In this document: positions 12,016 to 25,400 of the stretch, one piece after another
Layout of the letters: each line of letters starts with the position of its first letter
Position numbering within the stretch: position 1 is the stretch's first letter
From: Polytrichum commune
Taxonomy: Eukaryota; Streptophyta; Polytrichopsida; Polytrichales; Polytrichaceae
Direction: 5' to 3'
NCBI GenBank assembly: GCA_950295325.1
Contig: OX485805.1
Location: 34,273,501 to 34,337,500 of the forward strand
Length of the DNA stretch: 64,000 bases
Translations under genes and position numbers: made by a program
Notes under the pieces: generated by a model
What the model saw: the letters and a program-made list of their open reading frames with translations, nothing else
Database searches by the model: none
Told to the model about the DNA's origin: nothing

Positions 12016-12621
12016 GTCGCCTTGAGGCTCCTTTTCCTTCCTCTTGGACACCTCGTGCATGAGACGTGCGGTGATGAAGTCCAACTTGAGCTCCGAAATG
12101 GGGCGCGTCTCCAATGCGGTGATCAAATGCTCGAACGAGGGTGGTAGGCTATCGAGCAAGGTCATGACCACGTCCTCGTCCTTCATGGGCACCTCCAAGC
12201 ACGTGAGTTGGTCCGCAAGAGATTTTACCTTGTTGATGTGCGTGAGGATGTCGTCGCCCTCGTCCATCTTGATGGTGAAGAACTTGTGCCTTATGAACAA
12301 GATGTTGGACAAGCTTTTGGTTTCGTGGATGTTGCACAAGGTCTTCCACGCTTCCGCGGGTCCCTTGCATCCTTTGATGTGCGCCAACTCCTTGTCCACC
12401 AAACTCATGGCAATGATGGCGAAGGCTTTCTTGCATCGTCGCTCGTACGCCTTCTTGACTTCGTCGCTCGCCGTAGAAGGCGGTGGCAACTCCGAACCAT
12501 CCACGATCTCCCAAAGATCTTTGGTGGACATGGCCATCTCCAATTTGAACTTATAGAGGTTGAAGTTCTCGCCACCGAACTTGTCAACCGATATAAGTCC
12601 ATCGTTTTCCCTAGAAGCCAT
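12016..12621 (-). pseudogene. Copia gag (UBN2-type), 5' part of gag-pol
   Basis: N-terminal capsid part of the copia polyprotein, about 200 codons. The likely start is MASRENDG at 12621; an in-frame upstream ATG exists at 12654. Typical copia gag features are FGGENFNLYKFKLEM near the start, the W of LWEIVDG, and the EAWKTLCNIHETKSLSN and LTHINKVKSLADQL segments of the UBN2 family. The frame is intact until the G1 insertion at 12015, after which it would continue at 4879. Gag forms the virus-like particle that packages the element RNA. Confidence 0.9.
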
Positions 12622-12737
12622 TTTCAAACCGAATGCAAGCTCCCACTCACTCAATGTAATACAAGGGCTTAGAAACCCTCAAGGAAGTTTAGAAAATGAT
12701 TTTAAACTTTGGAATTAATTCAAGGTTCTCACACACT

Positions 12738-13671
12738 CAAGTCAGCACCTTTCCACTCCAAAGCTAAGCCAAATAACTATATAACCATCAAAAAAGCCAC
12801 AACTAAGCCTTTTGGAACTCAAAACACCTCAAAGTAAGCATAGAATGGATGGATCTCTCAAGTCAGCACCTTTCCACTCCAAAACTAAGCTTAATAACTA
12901 TATAACCATCAAAAAGCCACAACTAAGCCTTTTGGAACTCAAAACACCTCAAAGTAAGCATAGAATGGATGGATCTCTCAAGTCAGCACCTTTCCACTCC
13001 AAAACTAAGCTTAATAACTATATAACCATCAAAAAGCCACAACTAAGCCTTTTGGAACTCAAAACACCTCAAAGTTAGTTTTGAATGGATGGATCTCTCA
13101 AGTCAGCACCTTTCCACTCCAAAACTAAGCTTAATAACTACATAGCCATCAAAAAGCCACACCTAAGCCTTTTGGAACTCAAAACACCTCAAAGTAAGCA
13201 TAGAATGGATGGATCTCTCAAGTCAGCACCTTTCCACTCCAAAACTAAGCTTAATAACTACATAACCATCAAAAAGCCATACTTAAGCCTTTTGGAACTC
13301 AAAACACCTCAAAGTAAGCATAGAATGGATGGATCTCTCAAGTCAGCACCTTTCCACTCCAAAACTAAGCTTAATAACTACATAACCATCAAAAAGCCAC
13401 ACCTAAGCCTTTTGGAACTCAAAACACCTCAAAGTAAGCATAGAATGGATGGATCTCTCAAGTTAGCACCTTTCCACTCCAAAACTAAGCTTAATAACTA
13501 CATAGCCATCAAAAAGCCACACCTAAGCCTTTTGGAACTCAAAACACCTCAAAGTAAGCATAGAATGGATGGATCTCTCAAGTCAGCACCTTTCCACTCC
13601 AAAACTAAGCTTAATAACTACATAACCGTCAAAAAGCCACACCTAAGCCTTTTGGAACTCAAAACACCTCA
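12738..13671. repeat. 120-bp tandem repeat in the copia leader (8 copies)
   Basis: Eight units with a period of exactly 120 bp; the segment TCAAGTCAGCACC recurs at 12738, 12858, 12978, 13098, 13218, 13338, 13458 and 13578. Because 120 is divisible by three, the plus strand shows a spurious 40-residue repeat open frame, antisense to the element. I regard it as non-coding leader sequence. Confidence 0.93.
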
Positions 13672-13899
13672 AACCCTCAAAATGCGAATCGATCTCACAT
13701 AAACACTCAAGATACAATGAACCTCAACCTAAGGTGTCCTCCACGCTGGTCCAAGTGTCCAAGAATGCTCCAAGGCGCTCCAAAAGTGCTCCAAAACTCC
13801 AAAACTCCACCAAAAGCTTGAAACACCTCCAAATCGCCTCCGATCAGATCCGGCTCTCTCCTACCTCTTCCTAAGTTGATCTCTAAGCTCTAAAGCAAA

Positions 13900-13913
13900 G
13901 TGGGCCCATAACC
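13900..13913 (-). other. Copia primer-binding site for a half-tRNA (iMet)
   Basis: The plus-strand sequence GTGGGCCCATAACC directly abuts the 5' LTR. It matches the anticodon arm of plant initiator tRNA-Met, not its 3' end. The primer would therefore be the 5' half of the tRNA, ending around nucleotide 39, as known for Drosophila copia and yeast Ty5. Confidence 0.82.
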
Positions 13914-14106
13914 TATTGGGAAATGAGAGGAAGAAACAAAGAGATCAGCGTAGGAAGCAAGAACACAATACACAATGGTTGCATACAATGGAGAGAGTGA
14001 GTTAGCTCCTCCCCTTATGCCTTTATTTATATGTGTAGGTTAGGACCAGCCTTGACAACCCATATGGGACAATGTCACCAATGCAACCTAACACTACCTT
14101 CCAATA
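13914..14106 (-). repeat. Copia 5' LTR
   Basis: 193 bp, nearly identical to 1257-1449, with the same TATTGG/CCAATA ends. It is followed by target duplication ATTTT at 14107-14111. Confidence 0.92.
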
Positions 14107-14111
14107 ATTTT

Positions 14112-15805
14112 GCGCTGTTCTCCAATTGTTCCGCCCGTCATCGCCCGTCACTTTCTTCCTTGAGGCACCTGTTCCCCGCAGACAGAGACCAGCTCCTTGT
14201 TAGCCCTCCTCTAGTTAGGCTAGCTTCGAATTAGCTAGCTCCTGCTTTGCTTGGCCCTTAATTAAGCTGCTCCTAAGTACGGTAGCTAGCTCCTGATTTG
14301 CTTGGCCTTGATTAGCCAGCTCCTACGTAGCTAGCTCCTCTCTGGCTTAACTTCAAATAGTCCGGCTTCTAATTTGCCAGCTCCTTAGTTAGCTCAACTC
14401 GCAATTAGCCTATCTCCTAATTAGCATGGCTCATGATTGGCCTAGATGTCCTTTAAACAATTTGTAACCAACTGCCGGTTCTCCCCGATCATAGCCACCT
14501 TCCCCTAATTAGCTACCATCTGGTGATTCCTTTGATCTCAGCTTGGTTAGTGCAGCTCCCTTGATTTAATTAATGCAGTTCCCAGTCTCGGCTTCAGTTG
14601 CCACCAACAGTCTCGGCTCAACATTACAAGGTCACGGCTCTTGGCTCATGTGTGAAGTGGCCCTGACCAGCAACTGCAGCTAACTAGGCCCAGCTACAGA
14701 GCTAATCCCAGCTTACAGCTTACCCAATCTCGGACTCCCAGCACCTTCTCCAAAAGTCTTGCTCCTTCTTCAACAATTCAGGCCTTTGGCCAAATATTAA
14801 CCATTCAAAATAAGTACCATCATCTAATACCAACTGAGTGTGCCAATTTAATGGTTCAAACTAAGCTCTATAAACTAAATGCTATGAGGTGAACACTATG
14901 AACTAAACACTATCACTAAATGCCTTAAGTCAAATACTATATCTAAGCAATGCAAAACCAATCTAAAAACTAGTTTGCCTCGGTTCTCTACCTAGAACCT
15001 TGCACCACACGTGCACCCTTCTTGCTCCACACACACCCACACACACCACATGAGGTGCCAAGAGGGCAAGAAGAAAAGAGAGCCAAGAGAGGGAGACTAA
15101 CTAACTACACTAATTCACCCCACTAATTTCCCACACATTGCCTCTAAGTACAAGAGTTTTTCCTACTAACTAAGTCACATCCTCCTCATGAGCTCTAAGA
15201 GCTTCACTTCCTAACATCAACAAGAGAGAGCGAGAATGAGAGCAATCCCCCACCTTACCTCGGACCCCCTTGGGAGTGCTCAACCCAAACTTAGCCTCCT
15301 CCACTTTCCGCCGCCATAACTTTCTCCCCTTACCTTCCCAAATTGTCACTCACCACTTTAATTCAAACCACGATGCTTAAATTGTAATTTGATTGGTGCT
15401 TTTAGAATTTGCTTATCCTCCATCTTGCATTCTTCCTTGGACCTTCCCCATTAAGTGGCCACGATGAGGTGGTCCACTTGTGCGCTCAATGTGATCCTCC
15501 ATTCATCCCAATTCGAATGCACTTGCTTCTTGAGTCACCTTGGTTGTCTCCATCCATTGTACTAGCCTACTCACTAACTATTTGATTTAAGCCTTTCCTA
15601 TCTACCCTACTTCACTCCAATCCTTTTCTAAGGTAAAAATACAATAACCACTCACATGCTAGCCTCTTACAACATTGTACTTCTAAGGCTAACATTTCAC
15701 TCTTTTTATATTTTTGTGAAGTGATACACCACTTCAACGCACACCAACTAATATTTTCTAACGCTAAGACTAAATGTGGGCACCGCTTTGGGCTCACAAG
15801 GCGCA
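14112..15805. other. Non-coding stretch
   Basis: No gene recognised. The first 350 bp are rich in degenerate TAGCTAGCTCC-like words and may be an old decayed repeat. The remainder is A/T-rich with no long open frame. It is the right-hand continuation of the copia insertion site and leads into the DUF7869-type fragment. Confidence 0.5.
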
Positions 15806-16803
15806 ATGGAGGGAGTTGGTGGAAGAGGGGATTCCTTCTCTGAAGACATGGGCAACACCCAATCTTCGTCTGGGGATGAGCTAGACATTGTCGGGAATGA
15901 TAGTTTTGATGACAATGCAAATGAAGGTCATTTGGGGAGTCCTTCGCCATCTGCCCCTTTTTGCCCCATTGTGGAATGTGCGGGGCTTTCACGAGCTTCA
16001 TGGGTGAATTTGGATGTGGTACTTGTTAATGACAATGGAGTTGCTGTGGCGGAGGGTATTTGTCGTAACACACATCCACAAGATTGCATTGATGAAAACT
16101 CCCTTGGCACCGAGGACATTGGAGTTGTTATATTGGAATCACTCGTACATTCCGAAGTGAATCCAACTCATAGGTTTTCGTTGCGAAGGTGGCCGTTGAG
16201 GAATGTGACAATTGATGGGGTTAGCTTGCGCGACCATGAGCGACGACACATCCAAATCCAATAGGAGCTCCAAGCAAACATTCGGCCACGCAAAGGCCTA
16301 TAGAAGTACGATACATTGGCACGTCCTACTCCGTCTGCAAATGAGTGTAAACGTCAAAGGTTGCTCTGTGAGGAGTCTATTAGAGAAGTTGCCACAAAGG
16401 ATTGTTGTGTACATCGTTGTTGCCAATTGTTCCCAAGGGATAAATTGAAGGCCATCCGCGAGGAAATATGGCTTGGAGATTTTCATCTAAGATCCACCAA
16501 AAAACATGATGTCCATAGGGCAATACATGAGAACGGAGCGGGTCGCAAGGTCATCACCCTTGAGAGCATAGACGTGTGTTGTACGGCATGGTACACCATT
16601 CACGGTGTGTCGAAAGCGGAATTTTATAGACAAGCCGCGTATGCCAAGGAAGGCCGTCGTTCCCGTCACCATGGGAACACGGGCTTAAAGAAACCAAGGG
16701 AAGCAACGAGACAAGTAACAGCCACTCTGGCAACCATTATTGTCCCCCTTGCCGATGCAATGCCGTACAAAACACGCACACTCGCAACCGGCGAAAAGGT
16801 TGT
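15806..16803 (+). pseudogene. Copy C: 5' half of a DUF7869-type transposase-like gene
   Basis: Starts at ATG 15806 and matches the N-terminal half of the copies at 59606 and 27882 (FCPIVECAGLSRASW, AEGICRNTHPQDCIDEN, VHSEVNPTHRFSLRRWPLRN, KDCCVHRCCQLFPRDKLK, DVCCTAWYTIHGVSK). It is visibly more diverged than they are from each other. A TAG stop at 16262 replaces a lysine codon. Homology ends within TGEKVV at 16803, exactly where the terminal inverted repeat of copy A begins, so copy A may have inserted into it. The rest of copy C is not found in the window. Confidence 0.85.
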
Positions 16804-16831
16804 AACATTATATTCATTAAATTGAAACTTT
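16802..16831 (-). repeat. Terminal inverted repeat of copy A
   Basis: Thirty bases starting GTAACATTATATTC match the termini of copy B (32254-32286, 63164-63196) with three differences. All three are G:C to A:T transitions. It marks the transposase-side end of copy A. Confidence 0.85.
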
Positions 16832-17333
16832 CTCCAGTCTCAAATTAATATATGGATCAAAGAACTTGAAGAGGCCCGAAACTATATTGTCAACAATCTC
16901 AATTATATTATATGTTATAATATCCCAAATCTATGATGTGCGGACATAAGCACATATGGTAGAGCACTCGACACCAACTTCATCAACAAAAACACATTGG
17001 GTAGAGCACTCCAAACAAGTTTCACCCACAAAACATATAAAATATTTTCTATTATTAGCATGCTCAATAGAATATAGACATTGCAACATACAAAGTGCAT
17101 GTAATAAATGCATATTTCTTCATTCGACAATATAGTCCCAAACATAATAATAAGATGAACTTCATTTTTTTTTGAAATATAGTAAATGGATATTCATCCA
17201 ACTCCAAACAATATAGTATTCGTAAGTTCTACCCAAACTCTGCCCCAATTTTGAAGAGCACACATATGTGTAATTTATATTGCTATAATTACGTATTAAA
17301 CTATAATCATGCTAACACAATCCTACCAACTTC
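16832..17333 (-). other. Copy A 3' flank between transposase-like gene and TIR
   Basis: A/T-rich, non-coding, and nearly identical in inverted orientation to 62659-63163 of copy B. It presumably holds the 3' UTR of the DUF7869-type gene. Confidence 0.7.
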
Positions 17334-20300
17334 TCATTCAACGTGGGTTGCTTCTTGTGCAATCCGAGTAAGGTTGTCTTTTGCAAAAGTTATGTACTTT
17401 TGAGGGATGGACACTGATCCACTATGGTTTTTCCGTGATTTCCATGCTATGAATATGGAATCTGTATCTACCCAAGATGGACCGTGCTCAGAATCCACCT
17501 TCCATCGAAAGTTAGGGTTTGTATCCCAGCCTGTATAATGCCGAATCACATCTTCATTCCTTGCTGTTGGTCGATAGTACTCCATTTGTATTTGTCGAAA
17601 ATGAGGGCTGGAAGTTACAAAATTGGGTTTGGACAAAGCTCTTGCCACCCACACTGGCTTCGCATATGTCTCGTCTCCAGGACGCAAAATGAGCATATAA
17701 CCTTCATGACAATCCACTGCAATGCAGAAAGATGGTGGGGGACGACTACTAGCAGGCCCCACGTAATGGTCGTCCACATCAAACTCCTCTCGAACCTCTC
17801 CATTTTCCAAAAGACTAGGCTCCGAAGCTTGTACATCGACTCGTGTTTGTGGCCAAAATCCATGCCTCAAAGTATGAGGGCTATCTTGGTGGAGGTCTGC
17901 CAAGGCGGCACGAACACGTGTCCAATAATGTATCCAACTCCCATAACGATGCCAACATGATCCGCCAACATCCGCTATTTTCAAATTCTCCCAATATTGT
18001 ATGAAGCCTGATATACCTTTCAAAATATCCTCCAAATTCTTCATGGCTATTGGCTTGCAAGGCCTAGGCTCCCCATCCGGTAACATGGTCTTTCCATCCG
18101 CATCCACGCGCCACACAAGAAGACCCTCCGGCGGGCTCCAGTCTTGTGTCGTGCACAACAGCTTGTATTGCATGGCCGGGACACCATCGTCACGCATATA
18201 GAAGCGGAATTGTTGTGCCTTCGTATGCCCGATCAATCGGTGAGCTCCACTTCGAATATAAGGTTCTATAAATGCCTTGAAGTCTGGCACCTCCTCAATC
18301 ATATGGGGGATGACAGGAACGTTATCCAAATCCATGTACGACTTCATCAATAACGGGATTGTAGGAAAATCCTCCTCCCGCAACTTCATACTCCACCGCC
18401 CAAAAGATGCATCAATATCATCGTGCGTGTGGCCTACCAATAGGAAGGACACAAAAACCTCCTTGAAAATGCCTTTCGCAACCAACAACGACCAATATGC
18501 AAATACATATCTACTTTTATTGTCCTTGGCACAATTGTCCAATTGGACACGCAAAGTGGGAGGCAACTTCTTGGCAATCACGGGTTCACTGGGTGGCTCT
18601 GGCAACGAATGGAAGCATACATCTTTTCCATCCAACACTGCTTCATATAGAGGTGTTGAACCCGTGTTTTCAAATAACAATCCTGAAGAATAGGCTGGCG
18701 GTTTCTCTAAATCACGTAAAAGCCTTGCAAATGATCCTATCGTGTGGTTTGAATCCACTGGATACAAATCAAGAGCATAATGAGCAAACTTGACATCACC
18801 GTGTCCATGTGCAATCATTCCTGCAATGCCAACCCAACGTGATTAGATATAACTAAACCATTTTGAGTGAATCCATGTTCTCAAGTACATCACGGAATAA
18901 AAAAAACCACAACATTTAGGATATGTCATGACATTGTTTCGAAGTTCACCTGTAACCGATACATGCAACTTAAAAAACCCATCCGTGGCCTTGATTCGAT
19001 TTGCAAAACATGGGGAGGCTATTTTGGCATGGTCCATTTTGTGATGAATGACTGTAAGAACCTTCAAGGGCCTGGAGATGGACAAAGCTCTATTTGTGCA
19101 GTAATCATTACGGTGTGCCTCTTGCATGTTTACGTGCTTGAAATAGTTCAATTGATGCGCTGCATATGACCACGGGTAGATCACTCCATTCTCAAGTTGA
19201 ACACCACGTGCGACCAAAAAAAATCTTCTTTTGGTAAGTTGCACCACCAAAATGGGTCAAAATTTTATCAAATTTTTTTCATGAGTAGATATATACAGTA
19301 CCTATGACATAGTCAAAAGAGGTAACTAAATTTGATGATTTGTTTTTTTCATAAAACATACCATTTCTAACTAGAATGACACAAAATTGAACTAAAACAA
19401 TTACTGAAAAAAATAAAGATGACTAAAAATTTCAAAAAAGTATAGAAAAGATACTATCAATGATTATGTATATGTAGAAAAAATATGATAAGTTTTAAAC
19501 TTATATATGGCATGTAATATAGGGGTAGCAAACTTTGTCCGCACGTGGTGTCAACTTGACAATGAAGTGACCTCCCCGTGCATATGACTCGGTACCCATC
19601 GTGTGTGCATCCCGGAGGCGCTTCAACTTCTCGCAATTAGAGCACCTGGCAAATTTGTCCCCTCGTCTTTTTGTAATGTATTCGCTAAAGTTTTGTTTCT
19701 TGATTGCACTCAATTTTGACAATGAAATTGGCTCCAACCCAATCTTCTCTCCAACTGCATTCACGTCCAATAATATGTCTTTCCATTTTGTGCCTATGGG
19801 AAGAACTTTCTCCACAACCTTTTCACCGGTTGTGAGTGTGCGTGTTTTGTGCGGCATTGCATCGGCAAGGGGGACAATGATGGTTGCTAGAGTGGCCGTT
19901 GCTTGCCTTGTTGCTTCCCTAGGCTTCTTTAAACCCACGTTACCATGGTGACGGGACCGGCGGCCTTCCTTGGTATAAGCAGCTTGTCTATAAAAGTCCG
20001 CTTTCGACACACCATGAATGGTGTACCATGCCTTACAACACACGTCTATGCTTTCAATGGTGATGACCTTGCGACCCGTCCCATTCACATGTATCGCCCT
20101 ATGAACATCAAGTTTTCTTGTGGATCTTAGACGGAAATCTCCAAGCCACATTTCTTCGCGGATGGCCTTCAATTTATCCCTTGGAAACAATTGGCAACAA
20201 CGATGCACACAACAATCCTTTGTGGCAACTTTTCTAATGGACTCCTCCCTGAGCAACCTTTGACGTTGACAATCAGTTGCAGACGGAGCATGACGTGCCA

Positions 20301-20659
20301 ATGTGTCGTACTTTCTTTGACCCTTGCGTGGCCGCATGTTTGATTGCAGCTCCTTTTCGATTTGCATGTGTCGTTGCTCATGTTCATGTAAGGTAACTCC
20401 ATCAATCGTGACATTCCTCAATGGCCACCTGCGGAGGGAGAACCTATGAGTGGGATCCACCTCGGAATGAACGAGCGACTCCAATATGACAACCCCGACG
20501 TCCTCGGTGCCAAGCGGGTTTCATCAATGCAATCTTGCGGATGGGTGTTACGGCAAATCCCCTCCGCCACAACAACTCCACTATCGTTAAGAAGTATCAC
20601 CTCCAAATTCACCCACGAAGCCCTTGAAAGTCCCGTACATTCAACAATGGGACACTGCG

Positions 20660-21635
20660 TGTCGCAACCCTTGCTAGCCCCCCCTTGACCATCTTGCCAA
20701 TTTTCAATTCTAGCAAAGGTTACAAGTGGCTAACCCTTCGCATACCGCCATGCTAATGGTTAGCTCCTCTAACCCCGGACCAATAGTTCATAGGAGGGAA
20801 CCAACCCTCCTACTTTGCTTTCGGGACTCACCCCTTAATCGGTAACCCATTTCCCCAATGTGGACTTCCATCCATGGAAGTCCAATCCTATGTTGATCAT
20901 CGCGTTGCCGGAGCAACACTACAACAACCCGAAGCATACTAGGCAACTATGGCCTCACAATAGGCCAAAGCCCATGGAGGCCTTGCCGTTCGGCCTCGGG
21001 TGGGTGAGGCCACACCACCTCACCCATATAAGCCTCTAGGACTCTACACGGAGCCCCTACCCCACCGCCAACCAACCTCTTGTCTCTCTACCAAGAGTTG
21101 GGGCCAAGTGGACATTTTCCCTTAGCTGCTGGGCCTAGAACCCCCCCAGCAGCTTCAGACCATCATAACTTCCTTGTATGATGTCTGATCATAACAACCA
21201 ACCACTCCATCCTCATGTACGCTTCACGTAGATGCCGATGGACTCCTCCCTTGCCCCATTCGGGCAAGGCTTGAGGAAGTTATGCCTGTTTGAACCTTGG
21301 CAGTCCCGGGAATCACTCCCAGGCACTGCTGTACCAGGGCGCTGTCCCGGGACAGCGCCCCACTCAAATGGCCATAACTCCTAGCTCTCACCTCCGATTG
21401 AGGTGATCTTGAGCATTCTAGAATCACCACGCCATGAGCTACGCATAGCTCATGGCCTCACCCTCATGCCTCCTAGTCTTTGTGGGTGGGAGGCGTTCCC
21501 AACCCCCGGGGCCCTCACCCACACTAGGATCACTTGGGCCCTCTCACCAATGGCGCCACAAGTCCCGGGTGTCACTCCGGGGTCCCCCTTGTGCCCATGG
21601 TGTTTCGGGCACTCCTTATGGAGAGGTGCGCGACA
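20660..21635 (-). repeat. G2 3' LTR
   Basis: 976 bp, reading TGTCGCAACCC to GTGCGCGACA on the plus strand. It is followed by the reverse complement of the family polypurine tract at 21636-21647. Confidence 0.94.
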
Positions 21636-22438
21636 CTCACCCCCACCAAACGGAGTCGATGCCCTCATCGACTATACTCGTAGTCGGCACACCAATTCTC
21701 AAGTTGCCATCCTCTATGGTGCCGCATTGTGTTTACCTTAGGGCGCGACCCCCACAATGCTTCTTCAAATTTGGCATAGTCCCAAAGGTGTCGTTCCTAG
21801 GTGGTCCGTTAGCGACCTTGGATCTCTCCTCCAAGGACCTAACCTATACTAGACCAACCTACTTTGGGACTCACTTGGGTTGCCCCTCCTTTTGGGGCCT
21901 CCCCCGTTAGGCTCCACTAGCCTAACATGACACATCTAGGCGAGACCTCAACGCTTCCACTAAGTTGTCTCGGTTGCAACTCCGAGATGACTTTCCATTG
22001 TTAAGCCACGCCTCGATCGCACGGGGGTGATGCCAAGTCCCGCCCGACTCGGTTCCCACTTTGCTCTTTCGAGACATGGGTTCATGACTCCCATGCGCCA
22101 ACTCTCGTTAGCTCGCGGGTAGCACTTTTATGAGCACGCGCCATCACCTTGTCCCCGCCCGGACAAGCCCACAACTAAGAAGTTTCTTGGTTTTATCCAA
22201 GGCCCCTCCAAGCCATGGCCCCCAATTACTCGGCTTACCCAACCTAGTTTTGCATGTCTATTCCCCCTCTTCCATTAACCAAACACAAGTACAAGACTAG
22301 GACCTCATCTCATACTTTTCTCTTTGCACCACTAAAGTTTGGACTTTATTCCCTCAAGCCAAAGAACAAGTGCATGTTGTGGAGGAATTAACCTCGAAGC
22401 TATGTTTGCTACTAGAGTCTCTCCCCCACTAAAGGAGA

Positions 22439-25400
22439 TTGATGTCCTCATCAATGCCTACGCTTCTTTTTATTGGAATGTCTAGCCTTAGTTTCTTCAA
22501 AGTGCTTCACCAATTCATTGGTGTTGACCATGTCTCTTGCCGCCACCCAAGCGGTTTCTTTCTCATGGTATCCTCACCATTTCACCAAGTATTCCTTTGT
22601 ACATTTTCTTTTCTTTTCACTTGGGCTTCCTACACTTGAGGATGCCCTCTTACCTCATGTTCCAAATGATGTCCACAAGGTCGGGAGGTGGCCTAATCAC
22701 TTGTTTGTGATCGGGCCACAAGGTGTCGTCCTAAAATGACTTTCGTAATGAGACATGAAATGTCGGATGCACTTTGATCTCCGGTGGTAATTCCAACTTA
22801 TATATGTCCTTGACCACTTGTTCCACAATGGGAAACGGAGCTCCAATTTTGGACATGAACTTTGGAGTGAGGCCTTCCGGCTAAGTGAAGTTGTTCACAT
22901 TCAACAACGCCTTTAGGCCCACCTCATTCTCCACTTCGCGTCTTCCGGCATTGACTTGCACTCCGTAGCACCTTCGGGCTTTCTCCACCAACAACTTGGT
23001 CATCTCCAAGACTTGTTTACCATCCTTGGCCAAGTCCTCACCATCTTGGTTGAACTCTAGTGTTGAATGTGCCCCCTCGAGAGCTAGGTTAATAGGTTGG
23101 AGCGCATCCACTCCATAAGCCACCACCAAAGACCACCCCTTGGTAGCCAAGTGCGTGGCTACATTGCAATTACACTCCGCTCGACCCACATAGTCCGCCC
23201 AATCTCTTTGGTCCGCCCCCACCAAGTTCCTCAAGTATTGCTTCAAGACTCCATTCACACGCTCCGCTTTCCCATCCATTTGGGAATGCAAGGCCGTGCT
23301 AAACCTTAGTTTCATTCCGACCTCCTTAGAGAAATGCATTGAAAATGCACTTGTGAACTTTGGATCTTGATCCCACACAATCACTCTTGGCAACCCGTGG
23401 TGCCTCAACCATCCTTTGAGAAAAGGCTATGCGGTCTCCAACGCGGTGGCGGTTCCCACAATCGGCACCATGTGTGCCAACTTGGCAAACCGCCCTACCA
23501 TCAACAAGATGGCATCATACCCATGTGACTCCGGCAAACTTGTAATCAAGTCCATACACATACTATGCCATGACTCCAACGGGATAGGCAACGGTTGCAA
23601 GAAGCCGCCTTGCTTTTGGTAAGAGGTTCGGTTCACTTGGCACTTTAATTCAAGCCTTCACAAAGTGGGTTATATCCTCCTTTATGCACCGCCAATGGTA
23701 CCTCTTTGACACCATTCTATGGCGGTTTTTTCTTTCTCCTCTATGGCCGGCAATAGGACAATCACATTCTTCGTTCTAAATGGATAGCCTCAACTTGCCT
23801 CGTGGCACATACACCCGACTTTGCTTGCACTTGAACAATCTGTCCACCAACTTAACCTCTTAGAGCACCTTGCTCTTGCGAAGCTTACCTAAAAGCATTT
23901 GTGCTTCGGGATAGTTAATTTACCCCTCCCGTATCTTGCATCACAAGTTTCCCTCACCGGCACACATTAGCCACAAGGTTTGGATGGTTCTCATTGCTTG
24001 GAACTCTTCCTGTCTACTTAGCGCATCCGGCACCACATTTCCACGGTCCGGTTTGTGGACCAAATCCACCTTCATAAGCGCCAAACTATATATCATGCCA
24101 CCGCAATGACTTGGCGCTCACTTGCGCTTGTATGTCAAAATACTTTTAGGACACATTGTCCATGTAGACCTTTGTTTTGTGCGACCTCAAATAATGTCGC
24201 CACATCTTCAAGCAATGCACTACGGCAAAGAAGTTCTTTGTCATGAGTTGGTTGTCTTCTTTGACAACCATCGAGCTTTATGCTCCCATATGCAATGGCC
24301 ATCCATCTTACACATAATCCACCATTGGCAAAGGCACTCACCCCCGTATGCACCTCGAAAGGTTTGTCAAGCTCCGCGAACTTGAGCACGGGCGGCGAAG
24401 AGAACTTGGTGTTAAGCTCCCCAAAGACTCGTGACAAACATCATCCCACTCTTGGGATAGCCATTTCTTCCACAAGTCGCACAAGGTGGGACAACCATCG
24501 AGCTTCATGCTCTCATATGCCATGGCCATCCATCTTGCCTCAACATCCGCCAATGGTAAAGTCACTCGCCCCCGTATGCACCTCAAAAGGTTTGTCAAAC
24601 TCCGCGAACTTGAGCACGGGCGGCGAAGAAAACTTGCTCTTAAGCTTCTCAAAGACTTGGTGGCAAGGCTCATCCCACTCTTGGGATAGCCATTTCTTTC
24701 ACAAGTCGCACAAGGTTTGACAACCTTTAAGCTTAATGCTCCCATATGCAATGGGCATCCATCTTGGATCAACATCCGCCAATGCTAAAGTCACTCGCCC
24801 CCGTATGCACCTCAAAAGGTTTGTCAAAGTCCGCGAACTTAAGCACGGGCGGCGAAGAGAACTTGTTTTTGAGCCCCCCAAAGGCTTGGTGACAAGGCTC
24901 ATCCCACTCTTGGGATAGCCATTTTCCTCAATAAGTTGAATAAGGTCCTAGCAACGTTAGAAAACTCTCGAATGAAGTTGTGGTACTAATTGGCTAGGCC
25001 AACAAATGACCTAAGCCCTTTTGAATCAAGGGCCAATTCTCCTTTTGGATTGCCTTGACATTCTTCATGTTCGTCCACCAACTTCCTTTGTCACCACATA
25101 CCTCAAGAACTCAATCTCTCGTTGAGCAAAGTTATTTTTCACTCTTTGGCGGTAATTTTTTTGGGCAACGCATTGGTGAATACATCCTTGTATTTCACCA
25201 ACATCACACCAATGTTGTTTGGGGGAGGCCCATCTTTCCTAGCCTCTCCATACGTTCCTTGGAGTTGCTCCAATTGAACCACGACCATTATGTTTTTTTT
25301 TTTTTTTCATTCGGTCCATTAAGACCAAATTCAACTTAGGTCCTCCTACCATAGGGAGTCATTGTTAATTTGAACTTCAATTCTTTGCCATTATGACACA

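Larger units (their letters stand above)
1257..14106 (-). mobile_element. Ty1/copia LTR retrotransposon, split by a gypsy insertion
   Basis: Complete element in minus orientation. It has two 193-bp LTRs (1257-1449 and 13914-14106) and a 5-bp target duplication ATTTT at 1252-1256 and 14107-14111. A primer-binding site abuts the 5' LTR and a polypurine tract abuts the 3' LTR. The gene order gag, protease, integrase, RT, RNase H is diagnostic of Ty1/copia. The reading frame is interrupted by gypsy element G1 (4880-12010), by a premature stop near 1869 and by a frameshift near 1710, so this copy cannot make a full polyprotein. Without G1 it is about 5.7 kb. A 120-bp tandem repeat fills most of the leader between primer site and gag. 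Confidence 0.95.

Noticed and set aside
12812-13702. Repeat protein with 40-residue units on the plus strand
   Set aside because: It arises only because the 120-bp copia leader repeat is a multiple of three and lacks stops; it is antisense to the element and has no domain.
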